Assembly: GCA_015064585.1 (NCBI GenBank) | Contig: SVRY01000004.1 | Location: forward strand, 1-64,000 | Source: Oscillospiraceae bacterium | Lineage (GTDB): Bacteria > Bacillota > Clostridia > Oscillospirales > CAG-272 | DNA length: 64,000 nt | Reading direction: 5' to 3' | Part shown: positions 18,121-27,517 of the stretch, in pieces | Position numbering within the stretch: position 1 is the first letter of the stretch | Layout: the number at the start of each line of letters is the position of its first letter | Program-made: the position numbers and the translations under genes | Notes under the pieces: generated by a model | The model's database searches: none | What the model saw: only the letters and a program-made list of their open reading frames with translations | Told to the model about the DNA's origin: nothing

Positions 18121-19239
18121 ATGACAAAAATTGATATATTCTCCGGATTCCTCGGTGCCGGCAAAACTACACTGATCAAAAAACTCATTCAAGAAGCCTA
18201 CCAAGGCGAAAAGCTGGTATTAATTGAAAATGAATTTGGTGAGATCGGTATTGACGGCGGGTTCCTTGCCGACGCAGGCATTGCAGTCAATGAGATCAAT
18301 TCGGGATGCATTTGCTGTTCTCTTGTGGGCGATTTCGGCAAAGCGCTGCAGAAGGTTATGGAAGAATATGCCCCCGATCGTATTTTGATCGAACCTTCGG
18401 GCGTAGGTAAGCTCTCTGATGTTATCAAGGCAGTACAGGATGCGAACCTTGCAGAGGCAGAATTAAACTCTTTCTCCACCGTAGTGGATGCGGGCAAATG
18501 CAAAATGTATATGAAGAATTTCGGCGAATTTTTCGGCGATCAAGTGGCGCATGCAAATTGCATTATTATGAGTCATACAGGAAAGGCGAGTGCCGAAAAA
18601 CTGTCAACGGCAGTAGCACTGGTAAAAGAACACAATCCTACAGCCACTATTGTGACCACCCCATTGGAAGAACTGGATGGCATGCAGATTTTAGCAGCTA
18701 TGGAACATATTGGTACGCTGGAAGAAGAATTGCAAAAGATGGTAGAAGCCCACAGCGAAGAGTGTTCCTGCGGTTGCCATCACGACCATGAGCATCATCA
18801 CCACGACCACGATGAACACTGCGCTTGCGGTCACCATCACGATCACGAACATCACCATGAGCATGACCACTGCGACTGCGATCATCATGAGCATGGACAT
18901 GAGCACTGCGATCATGAACACGGTCATTGTTGCTGCCACGGTCACGATCATGAACATCATCACGCCGATGAGGTGTTCACAAGCTTCGGTGCGGAAACGG
19001 TGAAGAAGTATACCATCGAGCAAATTACAGAAGCCTTGAACGCACTTGACTCCGGCGAATATGGGCAGGTGCTGCGCGCAAAGGGAATTGTGGCGGCAAC
19101 AGACGGCGGATTCATTCACTTTGATTTTGTGCCCGGCGAAAGCGATGTTCGTAGGGGTTCTTCTGCTGCGATCGGCAGACTTTGCGTAATTGGTGCGGAA
19201 TTAAAGGAAGATCAGTTGAAAGCGCTGTTTGGACTGTAA
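18121..19239 (+). CDS. COG0523/CobW-family G3E GTPase with long His/Cys/Asp-rich metal-binding segment
   Basis: Walker A GFLGAGKTT; CxCC motif NSGCICCSL; His-rich segment CSCGCHHDHEHHHHDHDEHCACGHHHDHEHHHEHDHCDCDHHEHGHEHCDHEHGHCCCHGHDHEHHH; CobW_C-like C-terminus. ATG at 18121 used. Confidence 0.93.
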   Translation: MTKIDIFSGFLGAGKTTLIKKLIQEAYQGEKLVLIENEFGEIGIDGGFLADAGIAVNEINSGCICCSLVGDFGKALQKVMEEYAPDRILIEPSGVGKLSDVIKAVQDANLAEAELNSFSTVVDAGKCKMYMKNFGEFFGDQVAHANCIIMSHTGKASAEKLSTAVALVKEHNPTATIVTTPLEELDGMQILAAMEHIGTLEEELQKMVEAHSEECSCGCHHDHEHHHHDHDEHCACGHHHDHEHHHEHDHCDCDHHEHGHEHCDHEHGHCCCHGHDHEHHHADEVFTSFGAETVKKYTIEQITEALNALDSGEYGQVLRAKGIVAATDGGFIHFDFVPGESDVRRGSSAAIGRLCVIGAELKEDQLKALFGL

Positions 19240-19251
19240 GAGGATAAGAAA

Positions 19252-20205
19252 ATGCAAGCAAGAAATGAAATTCCTGTTTACCTGTTTTGTGGTTTTTTAG
19301 AGGCAGGTAAAACGAAATATATCCAAAGTATTTTAGAAGATCCCCGTTTTAATAAGGGTGACGGTATCTTGGTTCTTCTTTGTGAAGAAGGAGAGGAAGA
19401 ATATGACCACAGCGCATTTTCTTCCCCTCTTGTAACTGTAGAAACTTTTGACAGTGCCGAGAACCTGACCCCTGAGCGTTTGGAAGCACGCCGACGCAGA
19501 GCGAGCGCATCTCTTGTGGTGGTGGAATACAACGGTATGTGGCAGATCGAAGATCTGTATTACGCATTGCCCGATGATTGGATGGTGTACCAACAGTTGA
19601 CTTTCATCGACGCGAGTACAATTATGAACTACAATGCCAATATGCGTCAGCTTGTGTTTGATAAGATCAAGACCAGTGACGGCATTGTTTTCAATCGAGT
19701 AAAACCCGATGAAGACATTATGCCCTATCATAAGTTGGTAAGAGATATTGATCGCAATGCCCAGATCATATATGAAAAGCTGGACGGCACTATTGAATAT
19801 GACGAGATCGAAGATCCGTTGCCCTTTGATATCGATGCTCCTGTTGTGGAGATCGCTGATTCTGATTTCGCCATTTGGTTTCGCGATATTTCGGAAGATC
19901 CTGAAAAATACAGCGGAAAAACAATTCGTTATAAAGGGCTTATTGCAAAGGATGCAGATATGGCGCGGGATACCTTTGTGGCAGGGCGCCATATTATGAC
20001 ATGTTGTGCCGACGATATTGCTTATAACGGGCTGGCATGTGTACATGCCAAATTGGCAGGTTCGGTAAAAAGCTATGATTGGCGTATTGTGACAGGTGTG
20101 ATCAAGATCGAAAAGAACCGTCTCTATAAGCGACCGGGACCGGTAATCCATGTGGAAACACTGGAAGAAAGTGAAAAGCCTGATCCCGAGGTGGCAAGTT
20201 TTTAA
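19252..20205 (+). CDS. Divergent CobW-like GTPase fused to a TIGR03943/YcgQ-like C-terminal domain
   Basis: IPVYLFCGFLEAGKTKYIQSIL (Walker A GxxxxGKT); C-terminal YSGKTIRYKGLIAKDADMARDTFVAGRHIMTCCADDIAYNGLAC resembles the C-terminal domain of TIGR03943 proteins. Confidence 0.75.
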   Translation: MQARNEIPVYLFCGFLEAGKTKYIQSILEDPRFNKGDGILVLLCEEGEEEYDHSAFSSPLVTVETFDSAENLTPERLEARRRRASASLVVVEYNGMWQIEDLYYALPDDWMVYQQLTFIDASTIMNYNANMRQLVFDKIKTSDGIVFNRVKPDEDIMPYHKLVRDIDRNAQIIYEKLDGTIEYDEIEDPLPFDIDAPVVEIADSDFAIWFRDISEDPEKYSGKTIRYKGLIAKDADMARDTFVAGRHIMTCCADDIAYNGLACVHAKLAGSVKSYDWRIVTGVIKIEKNRLYKRPGPVIHVETLEESEKPDPEVASF

Positions 20206-20222
20206 ATTTTGTATAAACAGAA

Positions 20223-20252
20223 AACTCCCCGATCGCCATTGATCGGGGAGTT
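20223..20252. terminator. Bidirectional terminator between convergent genes
   Basis: aactccccgatc-gccatt-gatcggggagttt. Confidence 0.75.
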
Positions 20253-20266
20253 TGCATCAGATGATA

Positions 20267-21316
20267 TTAAGCGCCTTTTTCGGGGATCAAGTCTTTTCCG
20301 TCAAACATGGTGGTAAAAAATTCGGTGTAAGTTACAGACAGACTCTCTTGGGTCTCTTGAAGATGATCGTTAAAGGCGTAATAGGGATACAGATCTTTGG
20401 AAAAATATTCTTTGTCGGGGGCAGTGCGGTAAATAATATAGTAACCGTCCTTTGTTTGGATAGCTTCATGGGTGTAGTCGCCTTCTTCTAAAGCGTAGTA
20501 TGCATCTTTGAAGTTTTCGTCGACGGAGTCTTCTGTAAAGTAAAAGCCCACTGCGGGATCGGTTCCCGTGTCGTCAGAATATTCTTTGGCAATTTTCGCA
20601 AAGTCTTCGCCGTTGCTCAATTTTTCCAGTATGCCCTCTACTTTTTTTTGTGCGTTAGCATCGGTACGGGTTTCGTTTACGCCCACAAAAACCATGAGCA
20701 TACGGTCATATTCTTCCATTTTCTCGTCAATCGCTTCTTCGGAAAAATCAAGAACATTGTTTTCGGGATCTTTGCAGTGATCAAATACATTGTTGGGCAG
20801 AAAATACTCAAAACCGTAACTGAATTCATAAACATTTGCGGTCATATACTTAGAGGCCAAAATGTCGTCCAATTCATACCCATAGTCCGAGTAGGTTTTA
20901 ATAAGTGATTTCACTTGATCTTCAATAGACGATTTTTGTTTATCGGTAAGACCCGCATTGTAGCGGTTGGCAAGGGTTTGAACGGCAGCTTCATAGAACA
21001 ATTCGGACAAAACCTCTGCTTTTATTTCGTCTGCGGTTTTTGCAACACCTTGCTCTTCATAACTGTTACGGCAACTCATATACAGATAGCGGTAGTTTTC
21101 ATAGGTGATTTCAATCTCGCCGATGGTCATGACCACGGTTTCCAGTCCTGTTTTTATTCCGGCTTTGTCAAAGTATGCTTGGGCACGCTCGTTGTTATTC
21201 AGTTCGCCGGAATCTTTGGTGCCTTCATTACCTTTTCCGCAACCTGTAAGAATTGTACAGCACATGAGGGCGGCAAGGCAAAAACAGAGAATTCGTTTTA
21301 TCATGATGGATTTCAA
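20267..21316 (-). CDS. PrsA/PpiC-like foldase lipoprotein
   Basis: Lipobox LTGCGKG; parvulin-like ANAQKKVEGILEKLSNGEDFAKIAKEYSDDTGT...VGFYFTEDSVDENFKDAYYALEEGDYTHEAIQTKDGYYIIYRT. Confidence 0.85.
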   Translation of the reverse strand: MKSIMIKRILCFCLAALMCCTILTGCGKGNEGTKDSGELNNNERAQAYFDKAGIKTGLETVVMTIGEIEITYENYRYLYMSCRNSYEEQGVAKTADEIKAEVLSELFYEAAVQTLANRYNAGLTDKQKSSIEDQVKSLIKTYSDYGYELDDILASKYMTANVYEFSYGFEYFLPNNVFDHCKDPENNVLDFSEEAIDEKMEEYDRMLMVFVGVNETRTDANAQKKVEGILEKLSNGEDFAKIAKEYSDDTGTDPAVGFYFTEDSVDENFKDAYYALEEGDYTHEAIQTKDGYYIIYRTAPDKEYFSKDLYPYYAFNDHLQETQESLSVTYTEFFTTMFDGKDLIPEKGA

Positions 21317-21418
21317 CCTCCTTGGTTTTTTACCCTTCTATCGTAACAAGTTTTTATCTTGCTGTCAATCGTTTTCGGATAAAATTTATGAAAAATTCAC
21401 ACTGTGTTCAAATTGCCC

Positions 21419-21447
21419 TTGACAAAAAGAAAAAGCTGTGCTACAAT
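21419..21447 (+). promoter_or_regulatory. thrS promoter
   Basis: TTGACA (21419-21424), 17 nt, TACAAT (21442-21447). Confidence 0.75.
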
Positions 21448-21453
21448 CTTGTT

Positions 21454-21650
21454 TAATTGAATGATGCAGAATAAGCAAATCGAATCGTTCCCGCACAGAG
21501 AGCGGCAGGTGCTGAAACGCCGCCGGGGGCCTCGAGGCGTACCGCCTGCGTCCTATTTTCATATACAATGAGTGAAACGCTCGGGTGGAACCGTGTGGAA
21601 GTGTATTCTGCACCCCGACAGGCAATACTGTCAGGGGTGCTTTTTGTTTT
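21454..21650 (+). ncRNA. T-box leader upstream of thrS
   Basis: Stem I signature agagagcggcaggtgctgaaacgccgcc; T-box GGGTGGAACCGTG (21583-21595); terminator gcaccccgacag-gcaata-ctgtcaggggtgctttttg (about 21610-21645). Confidence 0.88.
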
Positions 21651-21689
21651 CCACCCCGCGAACAGAATACAAACGAAAGGATGAAAACA

Positions 21690-23453
21690 ATGAAGATTAT
21701 TTACAGAGACGGCACCACTGCCGAATGTCCCAAAGAAGAAGAATTGGAAGTACTGCGCCATTCTGCGGCGCACATTATGGCGCAGGCGATCAAGCGCCTG
21801 TACCCCCATGCCGATTTTGGCTACGGTCCCGCCACAGAAAAAGGTTTTTATTATGATGTAGATCTGGGCGATACCAAGCTTACCGACGAAGATCTGCAGA
21901 AGATCGAAGCGGAAATGCGCAAGATCGTAAAAGAAAATCTGCCGATTAAGCCCTTTATTCTTCCTCGCAATGAAGCAATTGCCCTCATGGAGGAAAGAGG
22001 CGCTCGGTATAAGGTGGAACACATTGGAGATCTGCCCGAAGATGAGATCATTAGTTTCTATAAGCAGGGTGATTACATCGATATGTGTACAGGCCCTCAC
22101 CTGTGCTATACCAAGGCACTCAAGGCCTTCCGTATTACCCAGCAGTCAGGCGCATACTGGAAAAATGACAAAAAGAATAAGATGCTTACCCGTATCAACG
22201 GCGTGGCGTTCCGTACCCAGGAAGAGCTGGACGAATACGTAAAACTGCTGGAAGAAGCAGAAAGACGCGATCACCGCAAGATCGGCAAGGAAATGAATCT
22301 GTTCATGTTCAGTGACGAAGGTCCCGGTTTCCCCTTCTTCCTGCCTCGCGGCATGCAGTTGAAAAACGCGCTGATCGACTATTGGCGTGAGATACACACC
22401 CGTGCGGGTTATGTGGAGGTTTCCACTCCCATCATCCTCAACCGCCGTCTGTGGGAGACCAGCGGACACTGGGATCACTACAAGGATAACATGTATTCCA
22501 CCACCATCGACGATGAGACCTTCTGCGTCAAGCCCATGAACTGTCCCGGCGGCGTTATGGTATACCGCAGCAGTATGCACAGCTACCGTGAACTGCCCAT
22601 GCGCGTGGGCGAACTGGGGCTTGTGCACCGTCATGAATTGAAGGGCGCACTGCACGGTCTATTCCGTGTGCGTTGCTTCACCCAGGACGATGCGCACATC
22701 TTCATGCGCCGCGATCAGATCACCGATGAAATTATTAATGTTGTAAATCTTATCAACGAAGTTTATACAAAATTCGGATTTGAATATTTCGTAGAGCTCT
22801 CCACCCGTCCTGAGGACAGCATGGGCTCGGACGAGGACTGGGAAGCCGCCACCGAGGGCTTGAAAAACGCTCTTGAAATGCTGAATCTGCCTTACGTGAT
22901 CAACGAAGGCGACGGTGCATTCTACGGTCCTAAGATCGACTTCCATTTGCGCGATTGTCTGGGCAGAACCTGGCAGTGCGGTACCATTCAGCTGGACTTC
23001 CAGATGCCCCTGAACTTTGGTCTGGAATACGTGGACAACGACGGCACCAAGAAGCAGCCCATCATGATCCACAGAGTTTGCTACGGCTCCATTGAGCGCT
23101 TTATTGGTATCCTCACCGAGCACTTTGCCGGCAAGTATCCCGCATGGTTAGCCCCTCTGCAGGTCAAGATCCTGACCCTGCCGGGCATTGACACTTCCTT
23201 TGCGGAAGAATTGAATGAAACCCTGAAGGCAAAGGGAATTCGCTGCGAACTTGACCTGCGTAACGAAAAGATCGGTTACAAGGTCAGAGAAGCCCGTCAG
23301 GTGGACAGAGTTCCCTATATGCTGATTTTGGGCGCTAACGAGGTGGAAAGCAAGACTGTTTCGGTACGTGACCGCGATACCGACCAGACCACCAACATGT
23401 CTGTTGAGGCATTTGTTGACATGATCACCGAAAAGGTAAAGAACAGAGTATAA
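21690..23453 (+). CDS. thrS: Threonyl-tRNA synthetase
   Basis: LRHSAAHIMAQAIKRLYPHADFGYGPATEKGFYYD; VSTPIILNRRLWETSGHWDHYKDNMY; MNCPGGVMVYRSSMHSYRELPMRVGELGLVHRHELKGALHGLFRVRCFTQDDAHIF. The ORF-track start at 21585 lies inside the T-box. Confidence 0.97.
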   Translation: MKIIYRDGTTAECPKEEELEVLRHSAAHIMAQAIKRLYPHADFGYGPATEKGFYYDVDLGDTKLTDEDLQKIEAEMRKIVKENLPIKPFILPRNEAIALMEERGARYKVEHIGDLPEDEIISFYKQGDYIDMCTGPHLCYTKALKAFRITQQSGAYWKNDKKNKMLTRINGVAFRTQEELDEYVKLLEEAERRDHRKIGKEMNLFMFSDEGPGFPFFLPRGMQLKNALIDYWREIHTRAGYVEVSTPIILNRRLWETSGHWDHYKDNMYSTTIDDETFCVKPMNCPGGVMVYRSSMHSYRELPMRVGELGLVHRHELKGALHGLFRVRCFTQDDAHIFMRRDQITDEIINVVNLINEVYTKFGFEYFVELSTRPEDSMGSDEDWEAATEGLKNALEMLNLPYVINEGDGAFYGPKIDFHLRDCLGRTWQCGTIQLDFQMPLNFGLEYVDNDGTKKQPIMIHRVCYGSIERFIGILTEHFAGKYPAWLAPLQVKILTLPGIDTSFAEELNETLKAKGIRCELDLRNEKIGYKVREARQVDRVPYMLILGANEVESKTVSVRDRDTDQTTNMSVEAFVDMITEKVKNRV

Positions 23454-23458
23454 AACCA

Positions 23459-23493
23459 AAATGCGCAACCGCGAAATATCGGTTGCGCATTTT
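23459..23493. terminator. Bidirectional terminator
   Basis: aaaatgcgcaaccg-cgaaatat-cggttgcgcatttt. Confidence 0.75.
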
Positions 23494-23512
23494 GATGTTT
23501 ATTGGTAATTGC

Positions 23513-25510
23513 TTATTCATCGTCTGATTTTGCGGGCATGGGAATGAAGCGATTTTCATGGTCATAGGTTGCGTAAGGATCGCAATATTCATAGAAACTT
23601 TCGTAGTCTCTCCAATCGCGCAGGGTTTGACCTGTGATGGTATAGCGTTCCAGATAGATCGAACCTGTGTTTTGGGCTATGGTGCTTCCGCTGGAATCCC
23701 TCTGCTTGGGGTGTTTGTTGTCCCACAGACAGTTGGTTTGGGCAGTGCCGCAGAAGATAGTAAAGCCTTCACTAAGCAGTTTGTTATGGGTTTCTGTTCC
23801 GTAGTAGGTGAAAGCACCGTAAGGGTATACAAATACCTGCGTTTCGCCAATGAGCGGTTTCACTTGGGAATTCCAGCGCTCGATATCGCGGTTTACGCGA
23901 TCTTGCGAACAGGTCTGATAACTACTGTGAGAGTAACTGTGGCTTGCGAAGTTATAACCGTTTTCTTTCAGCCAGTCTACAACGACCTTGGCTTTTTCGC
24001 GCTCGGATTCATAGTTTGCAAAACTGTCATCGGTGCGGTAGCCGAGAATGCCTTCAAAACCGGTCAGCGCCAAGGTGCATTTTGCGCCTTGGAAGGAAAA
24101 GTCGGGATGAGTGGCAATGAATTTTTCCAGCTGGGGGAAGATCTCCTTATCCGAGTAGACAGCCTTTTTGTCGATCATTTTCATGCCGACAATGGTGTCG
24201 TTTTGTATTTCCAGACGATCTATCATACCCCAGTCCAGCTTGCGGCTGTCGTATACCACGTCGTCCACAGAGATGACCAGGGGCTTTTTGCCTTTGTAGA
24301 CCTGTACGTTTTTCTTTAGTCTGGACTTTACGACACCGTTTTCGGTGTAGTTCTCATACATATCGTTGATGTCAATGAGACAGAATCCGTTGTCGTACAA
24401 GCTTTGCAGAAGGATCTGGAATTCCGAAACGGTCAGGCAGTCGATGTCAAGGCTTCCGTTGCCCTTGGCAGGGTCACCGCAACCCATTTCGGGGTACGCA
24501 ATCAGACAGTGGCTGAAAATATGGCGCACTTTGCTTGCGGGATAATCAACAATTTCAAGCGGCTCAATTGAGGGCTTGGCAGTGACGGTCACAGTGCAGG
24601 AAGCGGAAAGCAGCCCGTCTGCCGAGGTGACGGTGATGACAGCAGTTCCTGCAGAAACTGCGGTGATAACACCTTGTGAGCTGACTTTTGCTACAGCATT
24701 ACTGGAACTCTTAAAGGTCAGTACCGTGCTGTCGGTATCAAAACGAGGAATCAGAGTAGCTTTGATGCTGCCTGAGGTGCCTTCGACCAGAGACAGAGAG
24801 GTTTTATCTAGTGTAATGCCCGCATTGGGGTTGGGCGTAGGTGTGTGGTCATCCTTTGCAAGAACGGTAATAGTAACAGTGGCGGAAAGACCTGCCGCAG
24901 TGGACAGCGTAACGGTTGCTACTCCTATACCTGTGGCAGTATAGCTTCCGTCTGCCTGCAATTCAATGCAGTCAGACTGTGTGTGGAAAGAGAGCTCGGT
25001 GCTGTCGCCGGGAGAAGCGGGATTTACCTGTGCTAAGATCTTGCCGCTATCTCCTACCTTGATAGTGAAGGAAGCGTTTTCGGGAATGATACTGCCGCCT
25101 GTGGGATCGGGCGGTATGACTGTGTCATCGGTGACTTTAATATCGCAGGAGGCTGCAAGCAACCCATCGGCACTTTTTACGGTAATAACGGTGGAGCCTT
25201 CTGCCAATGCCTCTACGATGCCCACGTTTCCGTTTGCGGTGACAGTGGCAACTGTGGGATTGGCGCTTTCAAAGGTTAAGGTTTTATCGTCAGTATCAAA
25301 GCGAGGGATCAAAGAAGCGTTGATCTCTATTTTGGCACCAATGGGCATGGATAAATTTGCGCTATCCAGTAAAATGGCGGCGTTGGGGTTGGGTTCGGCA
25401 GCATTCGCATTTTCGTTGCTGCCTTTCAATGGGGCTTTATTTTCGCTTCCGCAGGAGGTAAGGAAACAAAAGATCATTGCCAATGCCAAAAGAAAACTGA
25501 GTTTTTTCAT
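23513..25510 (-). CDS. Polysaccharide deacetylase lipoprotein with three Big_2-like Ig domains
   Basis: Lipobox FLTSCGSE; Ig-like repeats ITLDKTSLSLVEGTSGSIKATLIPRFDTDSTVLTFKSSSNAVAKVSSQGVITAVSAGTAVITV; NodB-like SVDDVVYDSRK...HSYSHSSYQ...VFVYPYGAFTYYG. Confidence 0.88.
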   Translation of the reverse strand: MKKLSFLLALAMIFCFLTSCGSENKAPLKGSNENANAAEPNPNAAILLDSANLSMPIGAKIEINASLIPRFDTDDKTLTFESANPTVATVTANGNVGIVEALAEGSTVITVKSADGLLAASCDIKVTDDTVIPPDPTGGSIIPENASFTIKVGDSGKILAQVNPASPGDSTELSFHTQSDCIELQADGSYTATGIGVATVTLSTAAGLSATVTITVLAKDDHTPTPNPNAGITLDKTSLSLVEGTSGSIKATLIPRFDTDSTVLTFKSSSNAVAKVSSQGVITAVSAGTAVITVTSADGLLSASCTVTVTAKPSIEPLEIVDYPASKVRHIFSHCLIAYPEMGCGDPAKGNGSLDIDCLTVSEFQILLQSLYDNGFCLIDINDMYENYTENGVVKSRLKKNVQVYKGKKPLVISVDDVVYDSRKLDWGMIDRLEIQNDTIVGMKMIDKKAVYSDKEIFPQLEKFIATHPDFSFQGAKCTLALTGFEGILGYRTDDSFANYESEREKAKVVVDWLKENGYNFASHSYSHSSYQTCSQDRVNRDIERWNSQVKPLIGETQVFVYPYGAFTYYGTETHNKLLSEGFTIFCGTAQTNCLWDNKHPKQRDSSGSTIAQNTGSIYLERYTITGQTLRDWRDYESFYEYCDPYATYDHENRFIPMPAKSDDE

Positions 25511-25669
25511 TTGATTCTCCTTAATAAGACATATTTAGGTCTATTTCCATTGTATCACACTTTTTTTCTCTGTCAATATGTCAATTGTAAATTTATTGTT
25601 TCAAGGTGAAAAATACCCACTTGAAAAAGGGAATAGGATGTGTTACAATAAAAATAAGGCGGTGAAGTT

Positions 25670-25864
25670 ATGGAAATTAAAAAAGAGACACAGGCAAATT
25701 GTGAAACCTGCGAATTTTACCGGTACGATGAAGAACTGGATCTTTATGTTTGTGACATGAATCTGGATGAGGATGAAATGGCAGATTATCTGGTAAAAGG
25801 CAGTGCCAGATGCGTTTATTACCGTTTTTATGATGAATATAAGACGGTTCAGAAACAGAACTAG
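25670..25864 (+). CDS. Small Cys-containing protein of DUF6472 type
   Basis: MEIKKETQANCETCEFYRYDEELDLYVCDMNLDEDEMADYLVKGSARCVYYRFYDEYKTV. Confidence 0.75.
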   Translation: MEIKKETQANCETCEFYRYDEELDLYVCDMNLDEDEMADYLVKGSARCVYYRFYDEYKTVQKQN

Positions 25865-25899
25865 GGGGAGTTGCATTTTCTTTGGCAACGCCCCCTTTT
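25864..25899 (+). terminator. Rho-independent terminator
   Basis: gggggagttgca...ggcaacgcccccttttt. Confidence 0.6.
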
Positions 25900-25965
25900 T
25901 ATTGTTTAGAAATGAATGATATTGCGTTGAACGATACCGTCTGCCGCTTTTGAGGCAGTGAAGAA

Positions 25966-26643
25966 TTATGCGCCGATCAATTCCGATACGGTTACGAAAC
26001 GATAGCCCTTGGCAAGCAGCTCGGGGATCAATTTCCGAAGTGCGTCCGGGGTGGGGCTGGGGGATGCGATATAGTCGTGAAACAGGATGATATCACCGCT
26101 TTTGACCCTCTCGGTTACGCCGTTTACGATCTTTTCCGGCGGGGTATGGCTCCAGTCTTTGGTATCTACGGTCCAAAGAATAATGGCATATCCCATTTGC
26201 TTGGCGGTGGCACAAACTGTGTCACTGCATACCCCTTCGGGCGGGCGAAACAGTTTGGTGTTTGCGGCACCTTTTTGGCGAAACAGATTTTCGGTCATGC
26301 AGATCTCATCCATCAATTCGTTAGTATTTTCGCTTCGCATATGGGGATGGGAAAAAGTATGATTGCCGATTTCATGTCCGTCGTTCAGCACCATTTCGAA
26401 TATATCGGGATAATATTTTACGTTTTCTCCGATGGTGAAAAAGGTGGCTTTTATGCCGTATTCCCGCAGGATAGAAAGGATCTGTTCGGTATAAATCGGA
26501 TGAGGACCGTCATCAAAGGTCAGCGCGATCTTTTTTTCGTCATTGGGAGCTGAGCAATAGATCTGCCGTTCGCTGTCATTTTGGTAAACCGGCTCGCCCA
26601 AAGAAAGGGTGAGCGAGAGCAAAACCGCAATCAACCCCTTCAT
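25966..26643 (-). CDS. Polysaccharide (peptidoglycan) deacetylase
   Basis: KKIALTFDDGPHPIYTEQILSILREYGIKATFFTIGENVKYYPDIFEMVLNDGHEIGNHTFSHPHM. Confidence 0.92.
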   Translation of the reverse strand: MKGLIAVLLSLTLSLGEPVYQNDSERQIYCSAPNDEKKIALTFDDGPHPIYTEQILSILREYGIKATFFTIGENVKYYPDIFEMVLNDGHEIGNHTFSHPHMRSENTNELMDEICMTENLFRQKGAANTKLFRPPEGVCSDTVCATAKQMGYAIILWTVDTKDWSHTPPEKIVNGVTERVKSGDIILFHDYIASPSPTPDALRKLIPELLAKGYRFVTVSELIGA

Positions 26644-27422
26644 TTTTTCGTCAGTTCATCCAGCGTACCGAATCGGTATCCTTGATTTTCCCATTCCGTG
26701 AGCAGTTTATCCATAATGGCTGCGTTTGTGGTGGAGGTGGGATGCAGAAGGATAACCATGCCGGGGTGGGTATGCTCTAGAATTTCAAAGATCGCTTTTT
26801 CGGGATCCGGTTGACGTTCATTGTCCCAATCGGCATAGGCAAAGCTCCAGAATATGGTGTGATATCCCATTTCGCTGGCGTATTCCAAGTTCTGCGCCGA
26901 AAACTTTCCCTGGGGCGGGCGGTAATATGGCGCTAGGTTCATGCCTGTTTTTTCGGTGTATATTTTTTCCATATCACGCAGTTGATTGCAAAAAGTATCT
27001 TTGTCGGTAATGCGTGACATGTCAGGATGCTTGGCAGTGTGATTGCAAACCAGGTGTCCTTCCTCGGTCATGCGTTTGATCAGTTCAGGATTTCGGTTGA
27101 TCAAATTTTCAAGAATGAAGAAAGCGCCGGGGGCATTGTGTGATTTTAGCGCATCCAATATTTTTTCGATGTTACCGTTTTCATAGCCTGCGTCAAAAGT
27201 CAGATAAATAACTTTTTCGTCACCTTTCCCAAGGTAATGCCCGCTGTATTCTTCGATAAACGAAAATTCTAAGGGAAGTACCGGTCGTTCATGCTTTTCG
27301 TTTTTATTAAAATACCAATCAAGCGGTTTGGCGGACTCTGATGCAAAAGTAAATATGGGCAGGGTGAGTGATATAAGAATGCAGAGTATAACCGCAAGAA
27401 AAGCTTTTTGTGAGTGATTCAT
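26640..27422 (-). CDS. pdaA: PdaA-like delta-lactam-biosynthetic deacetylase
   Basis: KVIYLTFDAGYENGNIEKILDALKSHNAPGAFFILENLINRNPELIKRMTEEGHLVCNHTAKHPDMS; FDAGYENG is typical of PdaA. ATGA overlap with the following gene. Confidence 0.85.
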   Translation of the reverse strand: MNHSQKAFLAVILCILISLTLPIFTFASESAKPLDWYFNKNEKHERPVLPLEFSFIEEYSGHYLGKGDEKVIYLTFDAGYENGNIEKILDALKSHNAPGAFFILENLINRNPELIKRMTEEGHLVCNHTAKHPDMSRITDKDTFCNQLRDMEKIYTEKTGMNLAPYYRPPQGKFSAQNLEYASEMGYHTIFWSFAYADWDNERQPDPEKAIFEILEHTHPGMVILLHPTSTTNAAIMDKLLTEWENQGYRFGTLDELTKK

Positions 27423-27517
27423 TTTGCGTGTTCCTTTCTTTCAACAGTCTAGCAACAGCATTTCCCGATAAGCCGGAAAATACACGAGGGAAAAAGAGGA
27501 TGTCTGACTGTATAATT

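Noticed and set aside
18691-19119. 142-aa hydrophobic Met/Val-rich ORF resembling a membrane protein
   Set aside because: Antisense product of the His/Asp codon repeats of the CobW-type gene.
21585-21689. N-terminal extension of thrS
   Set aside because: Overlaps the T-box antiterminator/terminator; the ATG at 21690 follows an RBS and matches the ThrRS TGS-domain start.
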